A DNA stretch of 64,000 nt from JADJXV01 sp046328995. GTDB lineage: Bacteria > Bacteroidota > Ignavibacteria > Kapaibacteriales > UBA961. The notes under the pieces are model-generated. The model saw nothing but the letters and a program-made list of their open reading frames with translations. It was not told the DNA's origin and ran no database searches. The translations under genes were made by a program, and so were the position numbers. Of the stretch, positions 27,601-35,033 are shown piece by piece; the first letter of the stretch is position 1, and each line of letters opens with the position of its first letter. Where the stretch lies: assembly GCA_046328995.1 (NCBI GenBank), contig JAXLVN010000004.1:405646-469645 (forward strand). Direction: 5' to 3'.

Positions 27601-30087
27601 CATTGCCCTCCGACCCATGTAGGGTGTACCATCCTGTGCCGGCATTGTATAACCTCTTTGATCGCCCGTTCCATCAGCAGCATCGAAGTCAAGAGACATT
27701 GCACCAGACAAGCTATATTCTTGCAGCCCTTTTTGACGTATAGAATGTGCTACTGCACGATATGCATCCACCAATCCAAAACCCACGCGCTGCGCCCAGC
27801 TACGCTTTAGCTTGTCATTCCACTGGGTTATGTAACTATATTGGAATGGTCGACCACTTTGGTCTGTTGTAGTTAAGTATCCTGCGCTATTCATATTCAA
27901 CTGAAAATCATAGACTTGGCCTGAAGTTAGATAGCCACACCCGGCTGTCATTGCCAAATCGGTAGTATTTGAATTACATACGATTCTCATCCTGCGCTCT
28001 ACCAGTGTTGGATACGGTGCGTTCGGTAAGGTTATAATAAAGTCATGAGAAGATGATAATAACGGAGTAGTTGTAGGATATACTTTTTCTGTTGAAGAAA
28101 AACTCCCGTCATTACCCTTATCTATAAATACGGCCACATATCGAGCTGAACCCGTTGAAAGTCGAATATTTAATTTATACCCATCTGCTCCTTCAATTGG
28201 CTCTGATACATTTACTAATGTATTTACAATGTCTGGTGTAGTAATTTTTTTAGTTCCATTAATTGCATCTATTTCTATGGAAGTAAAAGGTTCCAGTGTT
28301 CCTGTTGTTGATGTACAACCGACACTCAAACCTCTTATTTGAGCATTGAATTCGGAACGCGCTTTTGAATAGTATATTTCAGAGGTAAAGTTCTGATAAT
28401 CTGGAATTTTTTTTGCTGTAAATGTTAAAATGTCATATACCTTTCTATGTACATTTTTACCTGTTACTGGTACTTTGTGCTCTACATCTTTATCGTCTGT
28501 AACTATTTGCAAGGGAACGCCCATATATTTATTAGCAGAAAGCATCAACCCAATGATACCGGCTACGGTAGGTGTTGCCATAGAAGTACCTACAGCGCCA
28601 ACATTATAATAATGTGGGGGTCCCCAAGCTACAATAGTACTTCCGGGAGCTACAATGTCCATCATGGCCTGCTCCTTAGCTGTTTTTCTTACAGTTGCGT
28701 TTGTACTTCTATTAAACTTATCATTACCCGGCCCAAAATTAAAGTTCGGTATAAACTGAATATTATCTGAAAAATTTGGTCCCTTCCAGCTGCTCGGCCA
28801 TGGTTCACAATATTGATCTTGTAATATTCCATCCTGTGTTGCACCAACGCAAATTATTCTAGTATCTAAATCTGGGTCACTTGGGTCAGTATATACCTCG
28901 CTTGAAGAGTTTGTAGTAGGAAAATGATTCCATAGCTTATTGGGCAATTGAACATCAATTCCTGAATAAAAATCACGTGAATTATGTCCTGCCGCTACCC
29001 AAACAATTCCAAGATCAAGATTTGTTTTCAGGCTTCCAGGTACTCCTGCACTCATACTTTGAATATCAGGATATTTCATAAAATTATTGACATCTTGATC
29101 AAGGTCTATATCGCTTGTGGTTGCATATGTCGCGATTGCTCTACAGCGAGGTGATGATCCAACCATTGGGTTTGGATAATCGGTAATTGAATTATCATTA
29201 CGTGCTATCGCACACCCCATTACTTCTAAACCATGCTCTATTGTTTGTTTGTTTAGCGTTTTTTTAGAATCTCCATACAAAGTTGAATAGTAAAAATTAC
29301 CTTCTAAATCTGGATGATTGAGTTCAGTACTAGACCAAATGTCAGGAATATTAATGAAAACATCATTTCCTCCATACGTTAACTCCCAAGCCATTGGGCA
29401 GAAGATATTATACAGATTAGAATGAAAACCCTTAGGACGGAAATTTCGTGGCCAAAATGTTCCGGGGTCGGTAACGTAAATTTCGCTTATTGGGTTATTT
29501 GCTTTCATTCCATTATCATTTGGTACTATTTGAGGTTCTAGAGCTCTTAATTCGTATGCGAGATTTTTAACCGAATCGACGGTGTTTTTGAAATGTTCTA
29601 CTACATAATCAACATCTTGATAATTCTCAAATGATAGTTTGAGTAATGGATTTAACATTACTACAGAATCGGACGGCGGATCATCAAGCCCCTGAAAATA
29701 AATCAATCCTAAAGTATCTTGCAGTTGTAAGAATCGATTAAGTAACGCAAGATGAGATGAGTCGATATCGCTGACCTCTTTCACTTCACCTGAATCTAAA
29801 ATATGATTGAATGGATAGAAGTTTTTAGGAAACTGAATAATAAACCATTTTTTAGCAAATAAATGCTGATATGTGGCTGAGCCGGAACAGGTATCTATCA
29901 TCACTGAATCCGGATTCACACTTCCGTGCGCCCCTCCAAATAAGGATGTGGTAGTATCTCTTGAAATGTAATCGTTAGCTAAATACATTCTGAGGCAGCT
30001 ATCTGCCACTGGAAAACAGTATAAACCTGCATTACTAGTAAAAAAGATAGTTAGTAATACAACTAAAAATGATTTGAAATAGACCAT
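24691..30087 (-). CDS. Giant T9SS-exported subtilase (S8) with prodomain-like N-terminal module, GEVED-like domain and beta-helix
   Basis: A 1798-residue protein with a signal peptide (MVYFKSFLVVLLTIFFTSN). Residues about 25-180 form a module shared with the preceding gene, of which 124 residues are identical. A peptidase S8 domain follows (about 225-560) with Asp in FINIPDIWSSTELNHPDL, His in IEHGLEVMGCAIA and Ser in VGTSMATPTVAGIIGLM; the usual HGTHV reads HGLEV. A GEVED-like segment (YVAVFIDKGNDGSFSSTEKV) comes next, then roughly 900 residues of short strand-rich repeats like a right-handed beta-helix, and a type A T9SS tail (IEPNPVNDATNISFYL, NGIYYCIFEWKG). The start has AAGGAG overlapping the upstream stop, so it is coupled to that gene. 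The region is visibly more AT-rich than its neighbours. Confidence 0.88.
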   Translation of the reverse strand: MVYFKSFLVVLLTIFFTSNAGLYCFPVADSCLRMYLANDYISRDTTTSLFGGAHGSVNPDSVMIDTCSGSATYQHLFAKKWFIIQFPKNFYPFNHILDSGEVKEVSDIDSSHLALLNRFLQLQDTLGLIYFQGLDDPPSDSVVMLNPLLKLSFENYQDVDYVVEHFKNTVDSVKNLAYELRALEPQIVPNDNGMKANNPISEIYVTDPGTFWPRNFRPKGFHSNLYNIFCPMAWELTYGGNDVFINIPDIWSSTELNHPDLEGNFYYSTLYGDSKKTLNKQTIEHGLEVMGCAIARNDNSITDYPNPMVGSSPRCRAIATYATTSDIDLDQDVNNFMKYPDIQSMSAGVPGSLKTNLDLGIVWVAAGHNSRDFYSGIDVQLPNKLWNHFPTTNSSSEVYTDPSDPDLDTRIICVGATQDGILQDQYCEPWPSSWKGPNFSDNIQFIPNFNFGPGNDKFNRSTNATVRKTAKEQAMMDIVAPGSTIVAWGPPHYYNVGAVGTSMATPTVAGIIGLMLSANKYMGVPLQIVTDDKDVEHKVPVTGKNVHRKVYDILTFTAKKIPDYQNFTSEIYYSKARSEFNAQIRGLSVGCTSTTGTLEPFTSIEIDAINGTKKITTPDIVNTLVNVSEPIEGADGYKLNIRLSTGSARYVAVFIDKGNDGSFSSTEKVYPTTTPLLSSSHDFIITLPNAPYPTLVERRMRIVCNSNTTDLAMTAGCGYLTSGQVYDFQLNMNSAGYLTTTDQSGRPFQYSYITQWNDKLKRSWAQRVGFGLVDAYRAVAHSIRQKGLQEYSLSGAMSLDFDAADGTGDQRGYTMPAQDGTPYMGRRAMHWGAKVKEGDNPSMFEMPLFRGPTTGNDGELNVLDWGGVSLPGEFHNNQGVTKITSSDNERGHIDVQNGCILAIDGILFSDQPEHCHYIKTTGTTKANSSIIEMSGMIKDVEIYGNLRIGDVILDGSTDEGDSDESGCIGFGTSGDEGDNFTSEIYGKVDVINKGYIYANGDFNMYPGASVNLQGDKDFRLKGGWAAEEIIRNDTMKHNTQITSTTGRKVTVEDGVTLWIDSSAVVNIDCELNVKNHGTVVLKRGSVAKIKFLNIEPGGTIIIDTNATLALEEAKQICDGNFEIHATNWGKAKIVGQLSTTCLATDAISDPVSKYQLYSDYPYIQTQPIIFMKGDCSNPIAQSLKLRNTILKDVSINGSDLRIFPIDSCEFYSKTDITNPTFKFDYLLSLYYNNCQTCENDEFKTVWIKNSTFKDLTQPLPPLNNSDINKLIYNTGGVIVEGYDLAEIQNTKFGNLEFGVNTFDCKQTYIHNSRFDSCGVGDYDFASTTMLCQDTFNIVKFGSVRDRSLTGKVFNNEYNKSRIAFSAISSQEQRLRDNIFDEYVVGISSDCTPIRIGDLKVPTAGGIKGYGLVYGRNKFIHSAVTGYPNSHNNYLAKECEYTEHSADISFANSCCSLFMECGHNEMSPNTFYNLRYTGLGTLASTDVSHNFFPPDPGAVNNSSGFPVSGAGFSSTESRFDDYYCCGDIKVSITSPIKSAPGWNSCAVEDGYSETCIEFTVDHPSYGEETSINPIGISLIQNNLDNTRNIMIDILQKNEFMAMYGDIIKGKNAVENLSRLSEIMDKNRDLSTAYPDFDRYKMLIDLKLHKAGRLNSYPTALTGQPNIQRMFAREGSSNTSVPDNSLLKYSGSLIDFKCENTSDVEENTNDNVILHDIRVSIEPNPVNDATNISFYLPSKSKIKVYLINALGEVVDNISNAVYSEGRNSINYQNSTLSNGIYYCIFEWKGGMKSEKIMLIR
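29543..29916. repeat. 374-bp perfect direct repeat, copy 1 (in the subtilase gene)
   Basis: By eye identical to 30354-30727, same orientation, 811 bp apart. It encodes 124 identical residues of the shared N-terminal module. Identity stops abruptly on both sides, although the flanking residues (PVADSCLRM) remain similar. Confidence 0.9.
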
Positions 30088-30096
30088 AATTTAATT

Positions 30097-30102
30097 CTCC
30101 TT
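30097..30102 (-). promoter_or_regulatory. Ribosome binding site of the subtilase gene overlapping the upstream stop codon
   Basis: AAGGAG on the minus strand, 9 bases before the ATG at 30087, overlaps the TAA (30101-30103) of the 259-residue gene. It fixes the start and implies translational coupling. Confidence 0.75.
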
Positions 30103-30880
30103 ATTCTTTGATGAATTTAATGATTTGGTATTTTAGTTTTAGAAAATAATTCCCGCTTTGGAGCATTGACACATCTATTTTTTCATGATACTCACTTTCG
30201 AATACCTTTTTCCCATCAAGGTCAAACACCTCTACACGAGAATTATTATCGTGTATTTGGTCTTGTTGAATAGTTAGATAATCTTTAACAGGATTCGGGT
30301 AGATACGATTACGTTGTACTTTCTCAAGTTCCTTGACATCAGTTAACTGCCCTGCTCTTAATTCGTATGCGAGATTTTTAACCGAATCGACGGTGTTTTT
30401 GAAATGTTCTACTACATAATCAACATCTTGATAATTCTCAAATGATAGTTTGAGTAATGGATTTAACATTACTACAGAATCGGACGGCGGATCATCAAGC
30501 CCCTGAAAATAAATCAATCCTAAAGTATCTTGCAGTTGTAAGAATCGATTAAGTAACGCAAGATGAGATGAGTCGATATCGCTGACCTCTTTCACTTCAC
30601 CTGAATCTAAAATATGATTGAATGGATAGAAGTTTTTAGGAAACTGAATAATAAACCATTTTTTAGCAAATAAATGCTGATATGTGGCTGAGCCGGAACA
30701 GGTATCTATCATCACTGAATCCGGATTATAGCTTCCGTACCATGTAGGCCCCCCAAGAGAAGTATCCATTCCATGTTCGTCCGGTACAAACATTCTTAGA
30801 CAACTATCTGCTACCGGTGCAGCGTACGTAATATTTGTAGCAAGCATAAGTGCCACAAAAAATAATAAAGCAGTTTTCAT
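30101..30880 (-). CDS. Exported protein carrying the subtilase N-terminal module plus a T9SS tail (possible trans-acting prodomain)
   Basis: A 259-residue protein with signal peptide MKTALLFFVALMLATNITYA, then PVADSCLRM and the same module as the subtilase, with 124 residues identical (from NPDSVMIDTCSGS to NLAYELRA). Residues about 185-259 are a type A T9SS sorting tail (NRIYPNPVKDYLTIQQ, EVFDLDGKKVFES, SGNYFLKLKYQ). It has no catalytic domain. It is the first gene of a two-gene operon with the subtilase, separated by 13 bp. Because the module precedes the S8 domain in the partner, the lone copy could act as a prodomain, chaperone or inhibitor, or simply be a recombination by-product. The function is inference; the sharing is directly visible. 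Confidence 0.8.
   Translation of the reverse strand: MKTALLFFVALMLATNITYAAPVADSCLRMFVPDEHGMDTSLGGPTWYGSYNPDSVMIDTCSGSATYQHLFAKKWFIIQFPKNFYPFNHILDSGEVKEVSDIDSSHLALLNRFLQLQDTLGLIYFQGLDDPPSDSVVMLNPLLKLSFENYQDVDYVVEHFKNTVDSVKNLAYELRAGQLTDVKELEKVQRNRIYPNPVKDYLTIQQDQIHDNNSRVEVFDLDGKKVFESEYHEKIDVSMLQSGNYFLKLKYQIIKFIKE
30354..30727. repeat. 374-bp perfect direct repeat, copy 2 (in the 259-residue gene)
   Basis: Partner of 29543-29916. Both copies are in the same reading frame and orientation. Confidence 0.9.
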
Positions 30881-31594
30881 ACATAAAACCTTTGAAAAAA
30901 TAGAACAATGTATTTATACAGATATATGCGTCGCTACCCTTAGGCAGCGATAAGCCGATGTGATGTGTGTGTTGATGAGTGGAGGGTGCTCACGCTTGGT
31001 GAGGAAACCCCGGAGTGTGCTGGTTTATGGCTTGTGAGGGAGTAGTTTTGTGGTCATAGTGCCTCGTGCGATAGTGGAAAAATAATAGATGTGAGATGAT
31101 GTGAGATTGCTACTTTATGCTGTTTTGTGATGGGTAGAAGCTGCTCTTGTGATGCGTGTTTTTGTCAAAACTAAATATCTGATGTGTAACTTACGGTATT
31201 ACAAGATACTAACCAAATAAAAAATCGCTAAAGGTCGCAATTTTTGTAAAAAAAACTTTTTTTGGGGGGGATTCGGTAAGGTTTCGGAGAGTAATGGGTT
31301 AGATGTGTTTCCTCGATCTCATTTCCTGTTCTTCCTGTTGTTTCGCTGGACGAAAACACGTACCGCCGGTGAAGATGTCGTTGTTTATGAGATTTGCTAG
31401 ATTAGCGGCAGACGTAGGAATTATACATTAACGCACAGTACGGATGAGCAGTACGTTTCATCGGTTCGTGTTGACGGGCAGTTGGAAACAACAGACCGGA
31501 TGATACCACCAAGCACGACCCGGGCGAATGCGATTCGCACCTATGAGCCAAATACTATAAGTCCGGTAAAAATGCGGGATAACCGGATATAAAC
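30881..31594. other. Intergenic, 0.7 kb, no gene seen
   Basis: Holds the upstream region of the subtilase operon on its left and the 3' side of a TPR gene on its right. There is a T/G homopolymer stretch near 31254-31268 and a half copy of the gggcgaatgcgattcgc repeat near 31520. I find no convincing ORF, RNA gene or clear hairpin. Confidence 0.5.
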
Positions 31595-33394
31595 TCAGGC
31601 ATCTCCACGCAGTTTACGAATCTTCTCCCGTGCTTCATTCAAGAGAATTGAGCGCGGGAATTTGGCAAGCAGGTCGGTGAAGGTCTGTATGGCGAGGTCT
31701 TTTTTTCCTTCGGCGGCGTACGAATTTCCAAGGTCGAGCATGGCGCGATCGCCGTAGATCGAGTCGGGGTATTTCGTGAGGAGCGTGGTGATGAATTCAC
31801 GTCCTGCATCGTAGGTCTTACGCCCGAAATTAATCTGCGCACACCGCAATAGACTTTGCTCGGCTAGGTCTGACTCAGGTGCAATTTCAACAACTTTCCG
31901 GAATTGCGTAATCGCTTCGTCGTATTTTTTCTGACGTTCTTTGAATTCAGCAGCGGCAAATGTGCGTAATGTATCAAGTGATTTTTTGTTCTGCTCAATG
32001 AGCGCAATACGCTCAAGTGCATCATTTGAGGCGTCGGCATCCGTACGGGCGGCGAGGAGGGCGTAGTGCTCTTGTGCAGAGTCGATAGCGCCGCGGTAAT
32101 ATTCCATTTCCGCAAGCAAGAACGCTGCCTTGTCGGCTTCTTTCTGATTAGCCGAAGAATACAAGCGCACGGTCTCGGCAAAAATACGTTCGGCGTCTTG
32201 TACTCTGTCCTGCGCAAGGTATAATTCACCGAGCTTTACCATACCGGCTGCGACGACGGGAAAACCTTTAAACCCATCGGCCAAACGCTTAAGTTCTTTC
32301 TCTGCAAGCGAATAATCGCCAAGACGTTCGTAGGCAAGGAGGCCGATATGATACTGACAGTCCGCCGACTGTTGTCCGGTAGGGAATTGTGCAATAATAG
32401 TTCGGTAGCGCTCAATGACCTCCTGAATATCTTTCTCCGACAGGGCGGTAGCGCTTTGCAGGCGATTCTCGAGGGTGCGTGCGTAGCCGTAGAGTGCAGA
32501 TTGGAAATGGGGGTTGAATTTACCGCGGTCGATAATTTTGCCGAATGCTTTGAGGGCTACATCGTATTGATTATCCCGGGAGGTAATATCGGCAAATTCC
32601 AATAACTCGCGGCCTTGTAAGTTATTAGCGCGGTCAATTTTTTCGGAAATTTCAAGTGCGCGGTCGTAATTTTTCGCCTCCCGCAGGTACCAGACATATA
32701 ATTTCTGGACGGAATAATCACCACCGCTAGCTTCGCTTTCGAGTACCGAACCCACAAATTCCTTGCCTTTCGGCGTAGCCATGAGTGCGGAGAGACGTCC
32801 CTGCGCAATGGCTGAATTTTTTACGGCATGAAAGAGGGTCATTACCTCCCGGGTGCCTTGTTCGTAATTACCATTAGCTGCATAAAGCTGGGATAATTCA
32901 TCGGCAAAAAGTGTCGGTCGGTCAATTCGCTTACGTCCGGTCAAGAGGGTGGTAATTGCTTTTTCGGTGAGGCGGAGAGCGGTCTGTGTGCGGGCGATGT
33001 GCTCATAGGCCGCTTCGTTTTGGTCACTCATATCGAGTGCGGCCTGCCAGGCCTTTTCGGCGTCGGCGGTCTTGCCGGTGCGCCAGAGTAATTGCGCTTC
33101 GAGTGCATGGAGCTCAAGAGTCGGGTATTTCACAAGGCGTTCTTGGACAATCGGCAGAACGGACGAGTATTGCTGCAGACTCGTCAATGCGCGGACAACT
33201 CCTTGGAAATATTGGTCAGAACCGGGATTAGCGGCGTATAATTCCTGATAGACGCGGGCTGCATTGCGGTAGTCGCCGCTTTGCTCGTACGCTTGTCCGA
33301 GTTTGAATTTATCACCGATTTTGGTGGGCTGTGCGTGCGCCGTACATACGGCAGAGAGGATAAAAACTAAGGCAAAAATGGAACGCAGATGCAT
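31595..33394 (-). CDS. Exported TPR protein (599 aa)
   Basis: A signal peptide (MHLRSIFALVFILSAVCTAHA) is followed by TPR-like helical pairs along the whole length: KLGQAYEQSGDYRNAARVYQ, AEKAWQAALDMSDQNEAAYE, YHIGLLAYERLGDYSLAEKE, KLGELYLAQDRVQDAERIFA, and a C-terminal stretch typical of YbgF/BamD-like TPRs (LTKYPDSIYGDRAMLDLGNS, IQTFTDLLAKFPRSIL). Such proteins in the periplasm act as envelope assembly scaffolds; no partner can be named. GGAGA 6 bases upstream supports the start at 33394. It is divergent from the Fe-S gene at 33563. Confidence 0.85.
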   Translation of the reverse strand: MHLRSIFALVFILSAVCTAHAQPTKIGDKFKLGQAYEQSGDYRNAARVYQELYAANPGSDQYFQGVVRALTSLQQYSSVLPIVQERLVKYPTLELHALEAQLLWRTGKTADAEKAWQAALDMSDQNEAAYEHIARTQTALRLTEKAITTLLTGRKRIDRPTLFADELSQLYAANGNYEQGTREVMTLFHAVKNSAIAQGRLSALMATPKGKEFVGSVLESEASGGDYSVQKLYVWYLREAKNYDRALEISEKIDRANNLQGRELLEFADITSRDNQYDVALKAFGKIIDRGKFNPHFQSALYGYARTLENRLQSATALSEKDIQEVIERYRTIIAQFPTGQQSADCQYHIGLLAYERLGDYSLAEKELKRLADGFKGFPVVAAGMVKLGELYLAQDRVQDAERIFAETVRLYSSANQKEADKAAFLLAEMEYYRGAIDSAQEHYALLAARTDADASNDALERIALIEQNKKSLDTLRTFAAAEFKERQKKYDEAITQFRKVVEIAPESDLAEQSLLRCAQINFGRKTYDAGREFITTLLTKYPDSIYGDRAMLDLGNSYAAEGKKDLAIQTFTDLLAKFPRSILLNEAREKIRKLRGDA

Positions 33395-33562
33395 GTATTC
33401 TCCGTAAAAAAAAGTTGCGCCGCGTGTACGAATAAGCGACGCGTTTTATTGTAAGCATACTACGAATTGAGGTGCAAGCGGTGTATTATTTTGCTAAACG
33501 CTGTATTTTGGGTAAGTTTGGAGGTGAATTTGGAATATATACTCACAATTTGGAGAAATGAT

Positions 33563-33832
33563 ATGAGCAGCGAAAAAGAACCTACCGTCAAATACGCCAA
33601 TGGTGCCATCACCGTGCTTTGGCAGCCCCATAAATGCGCGCATTCCGGCATCTGCGCCCGAGGCCTGCCTGCGGTATTTCAGCCGAAAGAACGTCCGTGG
33701 ATACAGATGGATAATGCGTCAAGCGAGGCAATTATGGAGCAAATACGCAAATGCCCGAGCGGCGCACTGTCGTTTACACTGAATGACGGCGATATGTACT
33801 CGGTGCAAAGCGCCGAAGAATATGGAGATTAG
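33563..33832 (+). CDS. Small (4Fe-4S) mono-cluster protein, YjdI-type
   Basis: An 89-residue protein from the ATG at 33563, which has GGAGA upstream; the longer frame lacks homology. The sequence matches the Fer4_19/YjdI domain: VLWQPHKCAHSGICARGLP, then VFQPKERPWIQMD, and IRKCPSGALSF, with cysteines placed to bind one iron-sulfur cluster. These proteins are found alone or fused to iron-sulfur or N-acetyltransferase domains; their physiological role is not well defined. It is probably cytoplasmic. Confidence 0.85.
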   Translation: MSSEKEPTVKYANGAITVLWQPHKCAHSGICARGLPAVFQPKERPWIQMDNASSEAIMEQIRKCPSGALSFTLNDGDMYSVQSAEEYGD

Positions 33833-33924
33833 TATCGGCGGCGGATATCAGACGCAGTGGAATCGTCAGACCGAGGGCGGCGGTCGGTGAAGTGCGAGAA
33901 GTGAACTCAATATAAGAACGTTCT

Positions 33925-34380
33925 ATGCAACATTATACACACGAACAAATTACATCGATTGTTGGGAAATTCTGCAATCAAACTCTCCCCAAGTCTGAAT
34001 GGACCCACGAGGCGCATTGCATCGTCGCTCTGTGGTATCTCTCGACGTATGAATATTATGACGCTGTTTGCCGAATTAAGTCAGGTATTATTGCGTTAAA
34101 TAATGCTCAAGCGACGCAGAATACGGGTTCGTCAGGATACCATGAAACAATCACCCTCTTTTGGTCTAACGTCCTTGAAATATACAAAGGTATGAATAAC
34201 CAAGCCGGATTGGAAGAGCTCGTTAACGGGTTCTTCCAATCTCCGCTTGCGCATAAAGATGTACCGTTTGAGTTTTATGATAAAGACTACCTGCTCTCAG
34301 CAAAACTCCGATGCAGGTATTACCCTCCCGACAGACAAGTAATCGATGAATATACTATTCGGGCAATAGTACAGAAATAA
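33925..34380 (+). CDS. Hypothetical protein (151 aa)
   Basis: A soluble protein, mostly helical, with aromatic-rich segments (KSEWTHEAHCIVALWYLSTY, YHETITLFWSNVLEIYKG) and a C-terminal FYDKDYLLSAKLRCRYYPPD. WTHEAH and YHETIT have the look of a conserved enzyme or binding pocket with histidines, but I cannot name the family. It starts 92 bp after the Fe-S gene on the same strand and is followed by the 187-bp repeat array. Confidence 0.65.
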   Translation: MQHYTHEQITSIVGKFCNQTLPKSEWTHEAHCIVALWYLSTYEYYDAVCRIKSGIIALNNAQATQNTGSSGYHETITLFWSNVLEIYKGMNNQAGLEELVNGFFQSPLAHKDVPFEFYDKDYLLSAKLRCRYYPPDRQVIDEYTIRAIVQK

Positions 34381-34455
34381 CCGTCCTACATGGTAACCGA
34401 TCTTCTTTTAGTGGTGGTGATGCATCACTTGCAGCACGAGTACTGCACAATCAGA

Positions 34456-35020
34456 TTTTAACACAAAGTACACGAAGTAACCACAAAGTTCACCATAAAA
34501 TCAGGTGTATCTATAGTGATCTTTGTGGAGAATCTTGGTGGCTTTGTGTTAAAAAAAGTCACATGCTGTATTCCTCACAATAGAAGATGATTTATCCGCA
34601 AAAATCATACAAATCAGCGTGCTATTCCTCAGCAAGTTCAGTTTTTAACACAAAGGACACGAAGGTAACCACAAAGGACACTACAAGATTAGGTGTATCT
34701 ATAGTGATACTTTGTGGAGTATCTTTGAGAACTTTGTGTTAAAAAAAGTCACATGCTGTATTCCTCACAATAGAAGATGATTTATCCGCAAAAATCATAC
34801 AAATCAGCGTGCTATTCCTCAGCAATGTCATTTTAAACATAAAGTACACGAAGGTAACCACAAAGTTCACTATACGATTAGGTGAATCTATAGTGACCTT
34901 TGTGGAGTATCTTTGAGAACTTTGTGTTAAAAAAAGTCACATGCTGTATTTCTTACAATAGAAGATGATTTATCCTCAAAAATCATAAAAAAATCAGCGT
35001 GCCATTCCTCAGCAATGTCA
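34456..35020. repeat. Three tandem 187-bp units of an aacacaaag/ctttgtg hairpin repeat
   Basis: Units start at 34456, 34643 and 34831. Each opens with words such as ttaacacaaag, cacgaagg and ccacaaag and closes with their complements (ctttgtgg, ctttgtgttaa), forming a long imperfect hairpin around a short loop (gtgtatctatagtga). The remainder, about 85 bp, is nearly identical between units 1 and 2. It fills the gap between the hypothetical gene and the glutaminase gene, 3' to both. Confidence 0.8.
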
Positions 35021-35033
35021 ATTTTCTACCGCA

